In this document: positions 1-10,586 of the stretch, piece after piece
Layout: each line of letters opens with the position of its first letter
Numbering within the stretch: the first letter of the stretch is position 1
DNA from: Nepenthes gracilis
Taxonomy: Eukaryota; Streptophyta; Magnoliopsida; Caryophyllales; Nepenthaceae
NCBI GenBank assembly: GCA_033239525.1
Contig: BSYO01000003.1
Location: forward strand, 9,914,001 to 9,978,000
DNA: 64,000 nucleotides
Direction of reading: 5' to 3'
Translations under genes and position numbers: made by a program
The notes under the pieces: model-generated
What the model was told of the DNA's origin: nothing
Seen by the model: the letters and a program-made list of their open reading frames with translations, nothing else
Database searches by the model: none

Positions 1-90
1 AAAATAATTAACTCAATATAAATTCTAAACTTATTTAAATCATAAAATTTGACATTAATATAATAAAAAAACACATCATCTTCAAATATA

Positions 91-1250
91 TCGATTGGTA
101 AAAGCGGGAATGGTAGAACCAGAGAAAGTCAATGGAGGCCGAAACAACGGTCAAGCGCCATTGGCGATTGAAGCTTGTATGCCCAAAAGTGGAAAGTCGA
201 AGGCGGTCAACTTGAAGCGATGACCGTCAAGCAAACTTGACTGCTTAGTGATCAACCGCGAGCGTTGATCGTCGCCCTTACGCGCATTGGGCCAAAGAGG
301 CCTCTGTGATAATGGGCACGACTTACTCGAGGCTCGACCTGACAAAGTGACTAATAATCGACATCCTTCACAAGGGGCCAACACACATACGGGCGGTCGA
401 CTCGAACATTCACCGATTCGCGTTTGCTCGTTAGGCCCTAATAAGCCCTTCTACAAGAAGAGGCTTGACCGTTTAGCCACGAATCATCAAAAGCCCTAAC
501 AACGGTTTCAAGGACATTTCACGATCCTATTTGGCGGCCAAAAAGGATATCAGCAATATTAGCGCCTCCCGTATAAGGAAGGCACAAGTTTCTCCAAATC
601 TTTTGCGACCCGGAGCTTTCAAGCAGTAACATGCGCGGAAGGAAAGCGCAATTTGGAAAGTGTTGGCGCCTCACAAGAAACAATCTCGATCGACCCAGAT
701 CGACATCCGCCCGGAAAGGCGAGCCCGGTGAGAAATCGGAAGGCAATCACTCCTTCCAAAGAAGGAGGATCGTCCTCTCAGCTACAAAAGAAGCCATTGA
801 ATCATCATTCAGGACACGCCTTCATTAACGCATGCTTTCGGTGACACAACACAAGTGCTCTCAATTACGCTTTCTAAAAGTCAACTGAGTGCTCTGAGAA
901 ATCTACCCTCTCTGCCGCCAATACTCTCCAAAAAACCCGAAGGCAACACGCGAGTCCACACGGCCGTTTACTGCCTTCCTACCTCCTAGATCCAAGAACA
1001 TCTCACGTCTCTCTTACATCTGGGTCAAACACTCTGTCTCTCTCTCTTTCTCTCGATTTCAGTCTCTTTCTTTCGAAAACTGTTTTACTGACTTGAGCGC
1101 CGGAGTATTTTCGGTGGGATAATTTTCCGCCGAACATGCTGACCTCATGTTCTGTTTAGTGGCGTGCAGGGTCCAACTCAGGGAACGAAGCCAGAGCCAA
1201 GATCAGAGGATCATCCGAATTTATTCGAAGTTCGGATCCAGATACGCATC
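91..1250 (+). repeat. 5' LTR of element 1
   Basis: The start is set by alignment with the 3' copy at 10216: both share the run 'GAAAGTCAATGGAG' about 35 bases in, and both share 'GGCCCTAATAAGCCCTTCTAC' as far as about 453. Beyond that only this copy exists. The LTR ends just before the primer-binding site at 1252. The text near 1090 (acttgagcgccggagt ... tcggtggga) is also found in the LTR of element 2 near 53528, so it is a conserved R/U5-type block. Exact ends are uncertain by a few bases because the terminal TG/CA are mutated. Confidence 0.75.
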
Positions 1251-1251
1251 A

Positions 1252-1270
1252 TTGACGCCGTCTGTGGGAA
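1252..1270 (+). other. Primer-binding site of element 1
   Basis: The bases TTGACGCCGTCTGTGGGAA follow the 5' LTR. They match the TTGGCGCCGT... block at the same place in element 2 except for one change (G to A at the fourth base). The first ten or so bases resemble the complement of a tRNA 3' end of the Asp type (from memory of plant Tat elements). This is where reverse transcription would be primed. Confidence 0.65.
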
Positions 1271-1335
1271 GCGCTTACAAAAGCCTACCACAAAAATCTG
1301 CACGAAATTTCTCTCTGTCGCCTTCTCACTCTGCA

Positions 1336-3060
1336 ATGGTGAACATGAGAGCCCAAACTAGCGACCCCGCTAGAGACACTGCTAACCCCGACCATGACCA
1401 TGCTACTGGTGCCGTGGTCAGCGGGGCCGCTGACGAAGTTCCACCGCCCTACTTTCAACAACTAGTGGAGCAGATGCAGGCCAACAATCACCTCGCTTGA
1501 CTACTTTGCACAGGTAGCAACAGCGGCTGCGAGGTTGCTCCTCTGACCATCCCAGTAATGACTGACAAAAGAGGTGGCCAGAGGAAGAAAAGCGGCGAAA
1601 AGGCCCACAGCCAAAATAATCAAGCTCCAAGGCGTCCTCCGCGTTTCGCAGCGTAACTATGGAATTCTCTGGGAGTACATCTCCTTGAGAGCCCGGAAAG
1701 AAGAAATCTCCGATACTCTCGGGCGAAGACAACCACGTGTCTAGGAGCGAGCCTCGGGGATCGCACGATCCCACTGGAGCGGTGGCCGAGGCTGCTTGAG
1801 CCCGCCAGGAGATAGGGGCGAGTTGAGGATTACCTCGGCTCAAACGATCATAAAAAACGCCGCCGGGCGATCCGCGGGTAGACAAAATCTGGGCACGTGT
1901 GTTCCAAGAGGAGGAGCGCGCCATCGACCGAACCGTCTCCTTTTCTTGTAGAGATCCTAAGCCGTCCACTGCCATCGAATTTCAAAATGCCGTCCCTTGA
2001 CTTATACGATGCGGGCAGTGATCCGATTGACCACCTGGATCACTTCCGCACCCATCTGAGTCTACTAGGGCTAGAAGACTCGATGTCTGTGTACTTCCCT
2101 TTCCGCTCACGCTGAAGGGAGACACTCGAATCTGGTTCCACCACCTCCCTTCAGTACCATCGGCGGTGAGCGTCAGGCTCGCGAGACCTCTTCCCAGCTC
2201 GTCACGCTTCGAGCCGACAGGAAGAGAAATAGCCATGACATCTCTCCCACATAAAGCAGAAATCGGGAGAGAACCCACGGCGCTTCTTGGATTGCTTCGT
2301 GGCAGCGGCCAGAAGGATCCCCAGGATCATAGAAGAGATGAAGTTGGGCAGTTTCATCTCTGCACTTACTTACGGTGACTTCTTCAAGCACCTTGCCCAC
2401 AAAAATCCACAAATCATCCGCGAGGCTAATCCATCACTGTGGCCTACGCCTGCCGGCGGAAGAGGCCAGCGAGGCAAAACGTCCAGGCGGGGGATCGGCC
2501 TCGGCCGTTCCTAGTGAAGGAAAGAGAAGAAACGGCGGCGGAGAACACTCCCATGAAGCGTATGGATTAGGCCCCCCGTAAAGCCACGCAGATTATGGGC
2601 CCACGATTTCACACCTCTAATGATACGCGTGCAATGTCCTAAATGCATCCGTGAGAAAATTTAGGAAATGGCCCAAAACCGAAGAAAGACGAAAAACCAC
2701 CAAAGTACTACGACTTTCATCGCTCTGCGCCCATTCAACCGAGGACCTGCAAGACACCGCAAAGGGAGATCGAGGACTCGATTCGCAGCCACCTCACGAA
2801 ATTTGTTAGAGGTCCTGGACAGAACTCAGGAGCGGTTGATGAAGAGGGACAGGAGCAGACTCCACCCCGGAACAGGATTGCGGCGGGGGTGGTTAACATG
2901 GTTACCACCCGACCTGCAAAGAACTCGGCGGACAGCAGGGAGTAGTAGACTGGGAGGAAGAAGCAGCGCATAGTAGACAATACTATTAGCTTCAGTGATA
3001 GTGACTCAAATCATGTAATGTCCCCATCTTGACCCCTTGTTATATCAGCACTCATTTCGG
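1336..3060 (+). pseudogene. gag remnant of element 1
   Basis: The start ATGGTGAACATGAGAGC is the counterpart of the gag start in element 2 (53777). The first frame runs 55 codons (up to ..QQLVEQMQANN) and then stops. A second recognisable block at 1987-2115 reads MPSLDLYDAGSDPIDHLDHF, which matches the gag core of element 2 (EGYDGSKDPMDHLNCFRTHL). A third at about 2287-2410 contains RRIPRIIEEMK and YGDFFKHLAHKN, the C-terminal part of the same retrotransposon gag domain. The pieces lie in different frames, so several indels and stops have broken the gene. The intact protein would form the virus-like particle of the element. The 3' boundary with protease is approximate. Confidence 0.7.
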
Positions 3061-3087
3061 ATGACACTTCCAGACTACCACCAAAGC

Positions 3088-6000
3088 AGTCTTTATCGAT
3101 AATGAAAGTTCAAAGATTTACTTTACTTGGATGCCTTCTTTAAGTTAGGCCTAAAAGAATTAACTAAAAGCCGCGGCCGAAGGCCCGTTGCTCTGATCTT
3201 GACAACGAACAGAGGCTCGATCAAGGGACTACTCAATTGGAAGTTACCTAAGGGACGTATCCAAAGACAGCAAGTCGCACACTTACCTTCCTAATGGTCG
3301 ACCTACCCTCAGTATACAACGCCATACTAGGCAGACCATGCCTGGCGGCGTTCGGGACAGTTACCTCGATTCTGTACCTCAAAATGAAGTTTCCAACACC
3401 CCACGGTATTGGAGAAGTGTTAGGCGACCAAATAATCGGACAAACATGCTACATGTCCCAGATTGCCCCTAGCGGCAGCACTTGCATGATGGGAGAACTC
3501 GATCATCGAGATGAGACCACCCTGCAGCAAGCGCAGTCCGGTGAAGCCACAGATTTGGTCCCACTAAATCCAAAAGAACAGGAAAAGTGTGTGCAGATTG
3601 GCGGCTCGCTCACAGCACCGCACTGCAAGATGCAACCGATCGCGTTCTTGCTGGCGGAACGCCGATATATTCGCATGGACTCCTGCAGACATGCCCGGGA
3701 TTTCAGCTGAGGCGATGGTCCTGACTGTGGCCTTGACCCCGGCCAAAGCCGGTTAAAAAAACGGAGAAATCATTAGTTGAAACCGATCGCTATCACGGGA
3801 AGAGGTGAAAAAATTCTTGGATCTCGGAGTTCATTAGAAGTTGATACCAGGATTGGCTTTCAAATGTCGTCTGGTGAAAAAGAGCGAAAAATGACGAATG
3901 TCGCGTCGATTTTACCAAGCGTCAACACGGCTCGCCCGGGAAGAGGCAGTTTTCCCTTGCCCCAAGATTGACCTCTTCGTTGACTCCACATTTGGACATG
4001 AGCCGCCGGCTTCATGGACGCCTATTCGATTCTGACAGTTCGAATGAGTCGGAGGACGAGGGCATACATCATTTTGCCAATGACCCGGGGCACCTATTGC
4101 TATAAGGTGATGCCATTCGGACTAAAAAAATGCTTGGAGCAACTTATCAAAGAATCGTCAACAAGATGTTCAAAAAAGCATTGGTCATGACATGGGTCTA
4201 CATCGACGACATGCTCGTCAAGAGTAGAGTCACTGGCGACCACATACGTGACCTGGAAAAATCATTTGAGGTGCTCCGCCAGCACCAAATGAAACTGAAT
4301 CCAGCCAAGTGCATCTTTGGGGTAGCCCCCGAGAAGTTCTTGGGTTTCATCGTCTCCTAGCGGGGGATCGAGGTAAACCCAGAAAAGATTAAGGCCCTCG
4401 CTGACATGGCTCCCCCACGGAACGTCAAAGACGTCCAACGATTAACGGGGCGGCTGGCAGCATTGTCCCGCTTCCTCGCGAAGCCCGGTGATAAATACCA
4501 GCCCTTCTTTAGAGTCTTGAGAGGACAAAATCCAACGGGTTCCAGTGGACGGCTGACTACCAGACAGCCTTCGATAAATTGAAACAGTATCTAGCCAGCC
4601 CACCATTGCTAGCATCACCCAAAGATGGAGAGGAGTTGTACCTTTACCTGGCGGTATCAGAGGTGGCCCTTAACTCCGTCCTTGTGTACCAGGAATCCGA
4701 TACCCAGCAGCCAGTCTACTATGTGAGCAAAACATTGACCTGTCCAGAAACGCGCTATCCACGCGCTGAAGAAATGGCCCTAGCACTTATCTTCGCAACG
4801 TGAAAATTGAGGCCATACTTTCAGGCACTTCGCATAGTGGTCCTCACTGACCAACCACTAAAAGGCATATTCCAGAAACCAGAAATTTTGGGACGGTTGG
4901 TGAAGTGGGCTATCGAATTGGGTGAGTTCGACATCGAGTTCAGGCCCAGACCTGCCATAAAAGCGCAGGCTCTGGCTGACTTTATTGTTAAGACCACGAC
5001 CTCAATTCAAGAGGAACAGCCCGCAGAAAACGCAGAACAACCCGACGAAGTCCCAGAATGGACACTTCACGTGGACGGATCGTCCACGGACAGTGGCAGC
5101 GGAGCAGGGGTGGTCCTTACGACCCATGATGGATTGAGATCAAGTATTCCCTAAAACTTAACTTCTCGGCGACCAAAAACGTCGACGAGTATGAAGCCCT
5201 GCTAGCCGGCCTACGATTAGCAAAGGAATGCTCTGCCAAGAGGTTGACGGTTTACAGCGACTCCGAACTAATCGTCAACTAGGTCAACGGGGGCTTTGAG
5301 GCCAACAATCCTTGCTTGGCTAAGTACTTGGTTAAGGCAAAAGAGGCCATTTATCTGGCCGAATCAGTTCACGTTCCTCGACCTGAGGCGGAAGCGAGAC
5401 CGGGCAGCTGGCTGAGCCATTTCTTGAAAATCCAGAACAGTATTCGAGGGACATGCGGGAGATCCTGAATGCTCCCAGCATAGAGAAACAGGAGGCAATG
5501 CAAATTTTCGAAATGAAAAACTGGATGACGCACTACCTTAGATACTTGGATGACGGATCGCTCCCAGAGAATGCCGAAAAGGCCAAGCGAGTTAAAAAGA
5601 CAATTTGGGCCGGGTACACGGTAGTCGATGGCGGGTCATATCACCGCGGATACTCAACCCCGTATCTCATTGTCATCTCCCGAGGAGGCCGATTAAAGCG
5701 GCGGCGAAGTTCACCTCGGGATTTGTGGATCACATAGGTGGGAAAAACTCCGGCATTCAAGATCATGCGGCGGGGCTATGCAGCCCTCGATGAAGAAGGA
5801 CGCGCTAGAGTTTGTAAAGAAATGTGAAAGCCGCCGCCTTCACGCGACCTTCACCACCGGCCGTCCGGTGACCTCGAAGTCACCAGACTGTGGCCCTTCG
5901 CGGCAATGGGGCTCGATATTCTCGACCCATTTTCCATTGCTCTGGGCGAGGAAGTTCATCATCGCGGGCGTCGACTACTTCACCAAGTGGGTCAAGTAAT

Positions 6001-6742
6001 CCCGCCGAAAATCCTTTAACACAATGCACTTTCGGAATTTCTTCGCGGAGCATTGTCTCCAGTTCGGCGTCCCAGTCGTAGTGACAGACAACGGGACCCA
6101 ATTTTTGAGAAAATGCTTCACCAAGTATTGCGCCAGCATTGGCTTCAAGCTGGTCCACACTTCGGTGGCATACCCCCAGGCCAATGGACAGGTGGAAGTC
6201 ACAAACCGTACGCTACTCCACGGGTTAAAAACTAAGTTGGAGGACGCCGGGGGCTCCTGGGTTCATGAGCTCCCCTCCGTTCTCTGATTTTATCGAACAA
6301 CACCGAAGGAACCAACACGCGAGACACCCTTTAGCCTCTGTTATGGGACTGAAGCGGTAATTCCGATCGAAATCGGGCTTTCAAGTCTCAAGGTGGAGTC
6401 TTTCGACCCCCAGACCAACTCCCAGAGAATCAGGGAGCACTTAGACATGCTAGGGAAGCCCGCGACGCGCCGCGAATACGGAGACAGTACCAACACACGA
6501 GTTGCAGGTATTACAATAAAAAGTGAAAGCCCGTGATTCGGCGTTGGGGACTTGGTCCCCTCTGAGGCGTCGAGGCCACGGGAGAAAGCTGGGACTGGCC
6601 TCAACAAGCTCTCTCCCAACCGGGAGGGACATTTCCTTGTCATTTAGTTTTACGAAACGGAGCATACAAACTCCGAAACCAGGACAGAAAGTTGGTCCCA
6701 CGAACGTGGAACCCGATCCACCTCAAGCGTTACTTCCAGTAA
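3088..6742 (+). pseudogene. pol remnant of element 1 (PR-RT-RNaseH-aRNaseH-INT)
   Basis: The polyprotein is recognisable but broken. Protease: an FIDNESS block at about 3090 (FIDNGSS in element 2), then VDLPSVYNAILGRP at 3297. Reverse transcriptase: YIDDMLVKS at 4199, with the YxDD catalytic box intact; the downstream block LNPAKCIFGV is also visible. Classical RNase H: about 4640-4900 (QQPVYYVSKTL, RYPRAEEMALAL). Second, archaeal-like RNase H: from about 5058 (WTLHVDGSSTDSGSG). Integrase: KKDALEFVKKCESR near 5785, then VVTDNGTQF at about 6080 and NGQVEVTNRTLL at about 6185, with the catalytic D and E of the DDE triad visible. The reading ends HLKRYFQ then TAA at 6740-6742, matching the end of pol in element 2. 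Many stops and frame changes rule out a functional product. Confidence 0.85.
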
Positions 6743-7189
6743 GGAACCCAGGTACGCACTCACCCACTTGTATGCATTCATTCGCATGCTTGTTTTAATT
6801 TGACAAAATAAGAAGTTTACTTAACATATAGGACCCTAGTCTTTGTGCACATATATTCTGTGTTTGCCTTGCAGGTTTACCCGACCTAGACTGCCGCTAA
6901 GTCGGGAGGGTCTTCACCATCTCGTTAAACCACAGTCATCGTGGTGGCGGCGGTCGAAACCTGGTTATCGGGTGGTCAAGCGGTCTGAAATCCTGGTCAT
7001 CCAGGTGGCCCAGAAGCGGTCTAAAACCCTGATCATCCAGGTGGCCCATGAGCGGTCTAAAACCTTGGTCATCCAAGTGGCCCATGAGCGGTCTGAAATC
7101 CTAGTCATCCAGGTGGCCCAATAGCGATCGTACTAAACCTTGATCATCCAAGTGGCCCGATAGTGGTCTAAAAACCTTAGGGGGCAAGT
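6743..7189 (+). other. Non-coding stretch after pol of element 1, with possible intron
   Basis: Ten bases after the pol stop lies a donor-like CCCAG|GTACGC (GT at 6752-6753). A good acceptor, TTTGCCTTGCAG, ends at 6874. The resulting 123-bp intron would splice onto a block (about 6885-6911: CTAGACTGCC then CTAAGTCGGGAGG) that is almost identical in element 2 at 59351-59374. It is followed by a tandem array and by the block CCTTAGGGGGCAA at 7175, also conserved in element 2 (about 59681). Splicing is inferred, not shown. Confidence 0.4.
6960..7172 (+). repeat. Tandem array, ~36-bp unit, about six diverged copies
   Basis: The unit reads roughly GCGGTCTAAAACC followed by TGGTCATCCAGGTGGCCCA. 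Copies start near 6978, 7014, 7050, 7086, 7123 and 7156, with a few substitutions and one insertion. It lies in the non-coding gap between pol and the antisense gene. It creates an accidental open frame with the repeated peptide ILVIQVAQ, which is a by-product of the repeat. Confidence 0.8.
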
Positions 7190-7225
7190 ATGGCACACGC
7201 GACGACCTCTTCTCAGGGAGCAGCA

Positions 7226-7590
7226 ATGTCAGTCAACGACGGTCGAAGGGAGAAACATTTCTTCTCCAACATTGGCTGCCCAAGTCATCACTTGTACGGC
7301 GCCACCGGGTTGATTAACACAACCACCTACCCAGCCGAAGGATCTTATTCCTTAGGCGGCCAGCCGGCCAGGTTGGCCGCCCGGTGCAATAACCCTCTCA
7401 ATAAAAGGGAAGCGTGATCGAACAGCGACGAAGTACATTTCTTCTCCGACGCTACTGTCCAAGTTTCCATTTGGATAGCACCGCAAGGCTGGTTAACACG
7501 ACCACCTGCCGAGCCTAGGGACTTAACTCCTTAGGCAACCAAGCACGGTCCGACGGCCAACCAGGTTGGCCGCCTAGTGCAATGATCCAC
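7226..7590 (+). repeat. Two tandem copies of a ~190-bp unit in element 1
   Basis: Copy A (about 7226-7415) and copy B (about 7416-7590) share ACATTTCTTCTCC, a G-rich middle with GGTTGATTAACAC / GGTTAACACGACC, CTCCTTAGGC-type sequence, and the end AGGTTGGCCGCC followed by GTGCAAT. No coding potential was recognised. The unit sits just 3' of the tail end of the antisense gene. Confidence 0.65.
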
Positions 7591-7734
7591 ACAAACACAA
7601 GAAAGCAATAAAGACAATGGACACCAAATTGAAAAGAATTTCCATTTTATTGCTCAAAAAGTGTATTACAATTTACACAAAGTCCAAAAACGTAAAAGAA
7701 GTACAAAATGCTATAAGGGCGGCGGCCCACCCTG

Positions 7735-9489
7735 CTGTCTCGGGGCTCTCCAACCAAGTCTTCCTTACGTTGTGCTGCGCGGTTACTCTGATTAATAAAC
7801 TAAATTGGGAAGTCAAGATCGACTAACCGTGCAACGCACCCTCTAATATTGAACCCCTCCAACAGTCGGGACAGTGCTCCCCCGATCTCATGGAGGCTGA
7901 TCCGAGTGGCCAACTCGTTCTCTGAGACTGCGGCCCTATCGGCAAGGCGTTTATTGCTCGCCTTAAGTCAGTCCTCCTCCTCCTTCAAGCGAGCGACCTC
8001 GGCCTTCAACTCAGCATTCTCTGCCTCCACGCCCGCCATGACCTCAAGAGCGGCGTGCTCTCTGAGAGCTCCACTCCCGCGGCCGGCTTGGCCTCCAGCC
8101 AGGCGATCTCAGCCTCCCGGTCCGCAATGATGTGATCACATTGCTCCACTTCCCAGGAGAAAGCTGAATCAACCTTCTTGACTGCACAAGACCAAAATGA
8201 AGTGTGAGTTAGAAACACAAGGAAGAAAGAAATCTGAGGAAGCCATTACGAAATCATACCTCGTAAGTCTTCTGAGAAGGGCCTCACAGTTCGGGACTGG
8301 ACTCTAAACAGCCCGGCAAGTGTGGACCGGTTGGCGGATCAGGAGATGACAACCAGAGCATCCTCTCGCACCAAGCTCGCCGTTGCCTTATCCAAAATGC
8401 GGTCCAGAAACTCATCATCATCAACAGCGGCTGACGGGCTCCTCTCCTGCAGCCTTCCGGAGCGGCCTGGCAGCCTCTTCCCCTCCCTTTGCCTTTGGAG
8501 CGGTTCTTTGGAGGATCATTCGTCGACGGCTCACAATAAAAACTCGTGAGCTCTCGGCCATGTCACGAGCCTGGCTCCTGTAAACTCCATCCGGGCGGTG
8601 AGGACCACCCTAAAAGCAAGTTGGGCAGAATGACCTCAGGCCTCCGCCAACCTATCTTCAATAAACCTCCCGGCTCAATACTCACATGGATCCGCAGATC
8701 CCGCCAGCCACGTAATCAAGGTGCGACGAAGATGAGGAAGGCGTCCCAGTTGCCCTCTCAGAAAACTCCTCCTCCATGCGCCTTTGGCGGATGATCACGC
8801 CCCTTGATTCCTCAGGGTTCATCATCCTAATTGGAGGGTGTGGCTTCTGAATCGGAGATGGCGGCCCCCAGTTGACCTTCTTGGACTCCGCCCGAGAGAC
8901 CAAGAAGTCCCTCTTAAACTCATTGGGATTGGCTCGAATGGCCTTGGTTAGTCATGCGTACGTGGCGCAATCCGCCACAGACGGCGTACCAGAGTACACC
9001 TCAGGAATCTCGCCCCAGCTCCTGGCAAGAGGCCATTCCTCCGCCACCTTCACGAAGAAGAATAGTTTTGAGTTCTTGTTGAGTCGTGAATGGCCGTACT
9101 AATCTTTATTCCGGTACGGGGAGAGAGCGATATCCACTCACTCCCAGGGTTCAATTTGAACATAACCCTAACGCCGGTCATCTTAAACTTAAAGCCGAAG
9201 TTTTCAAAAAAAAAATACCAAAGTGCATAGATACCTGCGGCGTTGGCGTGAAGGCCGGGCGATGGGTACTCATGAAGCCTTCATGATTGATTCCCGGCTC
9301 CTCAGGCGGGCGGAGGCCACTCCTCAGATGGGCCTTGTAAACGATGATGTACCCCTCCGGTGGGGCAAAGACTTTGTCGTCCTTGCCAGGAATCCTCCGT
9401 GCCATCTCCTTAGAGATGTTAAACTCGACGCACAGTGCCTTTATGTCATTCTCTCCCAAAACGGACGAGAAATCCGCCACGGAAGCCAT
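7735..9489 (-). pseudogene. Antisense gene of element 1 (PF04195-type domain plus coiled coil), with intron
   Basis: The gene runs against gag-pol. The start ATG (9489-9487) opens a protein with the block FAPPEGYIIVYKAHLRSGL, characteristic of the 'putative gypsy type transposon' family. Further blocks follow in shifted frames: NPGSEWISLSPRTG (about 9130), FFFVKVAEEWPLARSWGEIP (about 9040), then AIRANPNEFKRDFLVSRAES (about 8900). Exon 1 ends at 8260. An intron 8259-8182 (GTATGATTTC ... TTTTGGTCTTGTGCAG, 78 bp) follows. Exon 2 from 8181 encodes a coiled coil (KKVDSAFSWEVEQ ... EAEIAWLEA) and a tail ending near 7800 or 7735. Frameshifts and stops make it a pseudogene here. The function in the family is unknown. 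The intron sits at the same place as in element 2. Confidence 0.7.
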
Positions 9490-9610
9490 AATCGAGCAAA
9501 AGCTAGGGTTCGTTAGAAGGGTTTGCCTGAGAAATGAGAAGGAAGAAGACGACGGGTTGACAGCGTAAATGATTTCAAAAATACATAAGGAAAACTTAAG
9601 CGCCAAGCAT

Positions 9611-9775
9611 AAAACCCCTCATTAAGAGCGCTGTCAGTCCTGCCACGCGTCACCTCCTCACTTGACCCCCCGCAAAAGGACGGGTCTCGCGAAGAAACCT
9701 CTCATTAAGGATGCCGTCAGGATCGCCACGTGTCGCCTCCCTTCTTGGCCCTATAAAAGGCGGATCTCTGGCGCA
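9611..9775 (-). promoter_or_regulatory. Duplicated ~80-bp unit upstream of the element 1 antisense gene
   Basis: Two diverged tandem units (about 9611-9692 and 9693-9775) share CTCATTAAG, a GCCGTCAG/GCTGTCAG block, GCCACGCGTC/GCCACGTGTC and a GGTCTCGCG/GATCTCTGGCG end. They lie 120-290 bases upstream of the antisense ATG at 9489. The second unit holds a perfect G-box (CACGTG, 9727-9732); the first has the mutated CACGCG. The antisense genes of elements 2 and 3 also have a CACGTG upstream, so this is a likely promoter region. A CTATAAAAGG TATA-like run at 9752-9761 reads on the + strand. No clear TATA box is seen in the antisense direction. Confidence 0.45.
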
Positions 9776-9865
9776 TTAATGGCCAGGATCTCCGCCCAAC
9801 CAAAGGGAAACACGTATCGCTTTACGCCTATAAACCTACCAAAGGTCGTGGTAGAAAACTCTTAG

Positions 9866-10108
9866 GAATTGACCAAGATAGTCAACAATTCCGCGCTCCT
9901 AATTGACTAAGACGGTCGACAACTCAGTGCTGGAATTGACGAAGCGGTCGACAACTCTCGGTGCTCGAGGTGAGCAAGGCGATCAACAATTAGTGGTGCT
10001 CGGAATTGACAAGACGGCCAACAACTCTGGTATCGGAATCTGACTGACTAAGACGATCAACAACTGCGGTATCGAAATTGACCAAGACGGTCCAACAATT
10101 CTAGTCGA
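9866..10108 (+). repeat. Tandem array of ~40-bp units before the 3' LTR of element 1
   Basis: Six or so diverged copies of AATTGAC-AAGACGGTC-ACAACT followed by a short variable linker with GGTGCTCGG or GGTATCGG. The array lies between the antisense promoter region and the polypurine tract. Confidence 0.75.
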
Positions 10109-10204
10109 AACTCTCCTTCAAGCTTTTCACGAAGTTCCACGAGATCCTCGAAATAAGAGGCATCCCACCATTAACATACTAGAGCCCGGAGACTTGGCCA
10201 CCAA

Positions 10205-10215
10205 AGGGGGGCTAG
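10205..10215 (+). other. Polypurine tract of element 1
   Basis: AAGGGGGGCTAG lies directly before the 3' LTR start TGATGGG. Element 2 has the equivalent GGGGGGCTAG before its 3' LTR (63447-63456). The tract primes plus-strand DNA synthesis in this class of element. Confidence 0.75.
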
Positions 10216-10586
10216 TGATGGGTATGCCGGGAATGAGCTAGACCCAGAAAGTCAATGGAGACCTAAAACGACGGTCAACACATTGACGACCCAATTGGAA
10301 AACAGGCCCAAAAGCTGGAAAGCCCAGGACGGTCAACAATTGCGTTGACCGTCCGGGCGGCCAACTCACTAGCAGGCAGTCAACTCGAACATTGACCGTC
10401 CGCCTTACACGCATTGGGCCCAAAGAGGCTTACAACAGTAATGGGCCTGACTTACTCAGGCCCATGGCCCATCAGGCGGATAATAATTGACATCCTTCAC
10501 AATGGCAGCCAACACACACGCAGGCGGTCAATTCAAACATTGACCGTTCGCGTTTTGCTCGTTGGGCCCTAATAAGCCCTTCTACA
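10216..10586 (+). repeat. 3' LTR of element 1, truncated
   Basis: It matches the 5' LTR from 91 to about 453 with many substitutions, then stops abruptly after GCCCTTCTACA. The flank GCATATTTTAAATG is unrelated AT-rich sequence. About two thirds of the LTR, including its R/U5 end, is missing, so a deletion or later rearrangement removed the right end of the element. Confidence 0.85.

Larger units (their letters stand above)
91..10586 (+). mobile_element. Element 1: degenerate Tat-type Ty3/gypsy LTR retrotransposon
   Basis: An old LTR retrotransposon lies on the + strand. In order it holds: 5' LTR (91 to about 1250), primer-binding site (1252), gag remnant (1336 to about 3060), pol remnant (protease, reverse transcriptase, RNase H, second RNase H, integrase; 3088-6742), a repeat-rich non-coding stretch, a gene on the opposite strand (about 7735-9489), a polypurine tract (10205-10215) and a truncated 3' LTR (10216-10586). 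The second RNase H between RT/RNase H and integrase, plus the extra antisense gene, are traits of the plant Tat group (known from the family). Stops and frameshifts are spread throughout gag and pol, so it cannot encode its own proteins. The two LTR copies are clearly diverged, indicating an old insertion. No target-site duplication is visible because the 3' end is missing. Confidence 0.9.
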
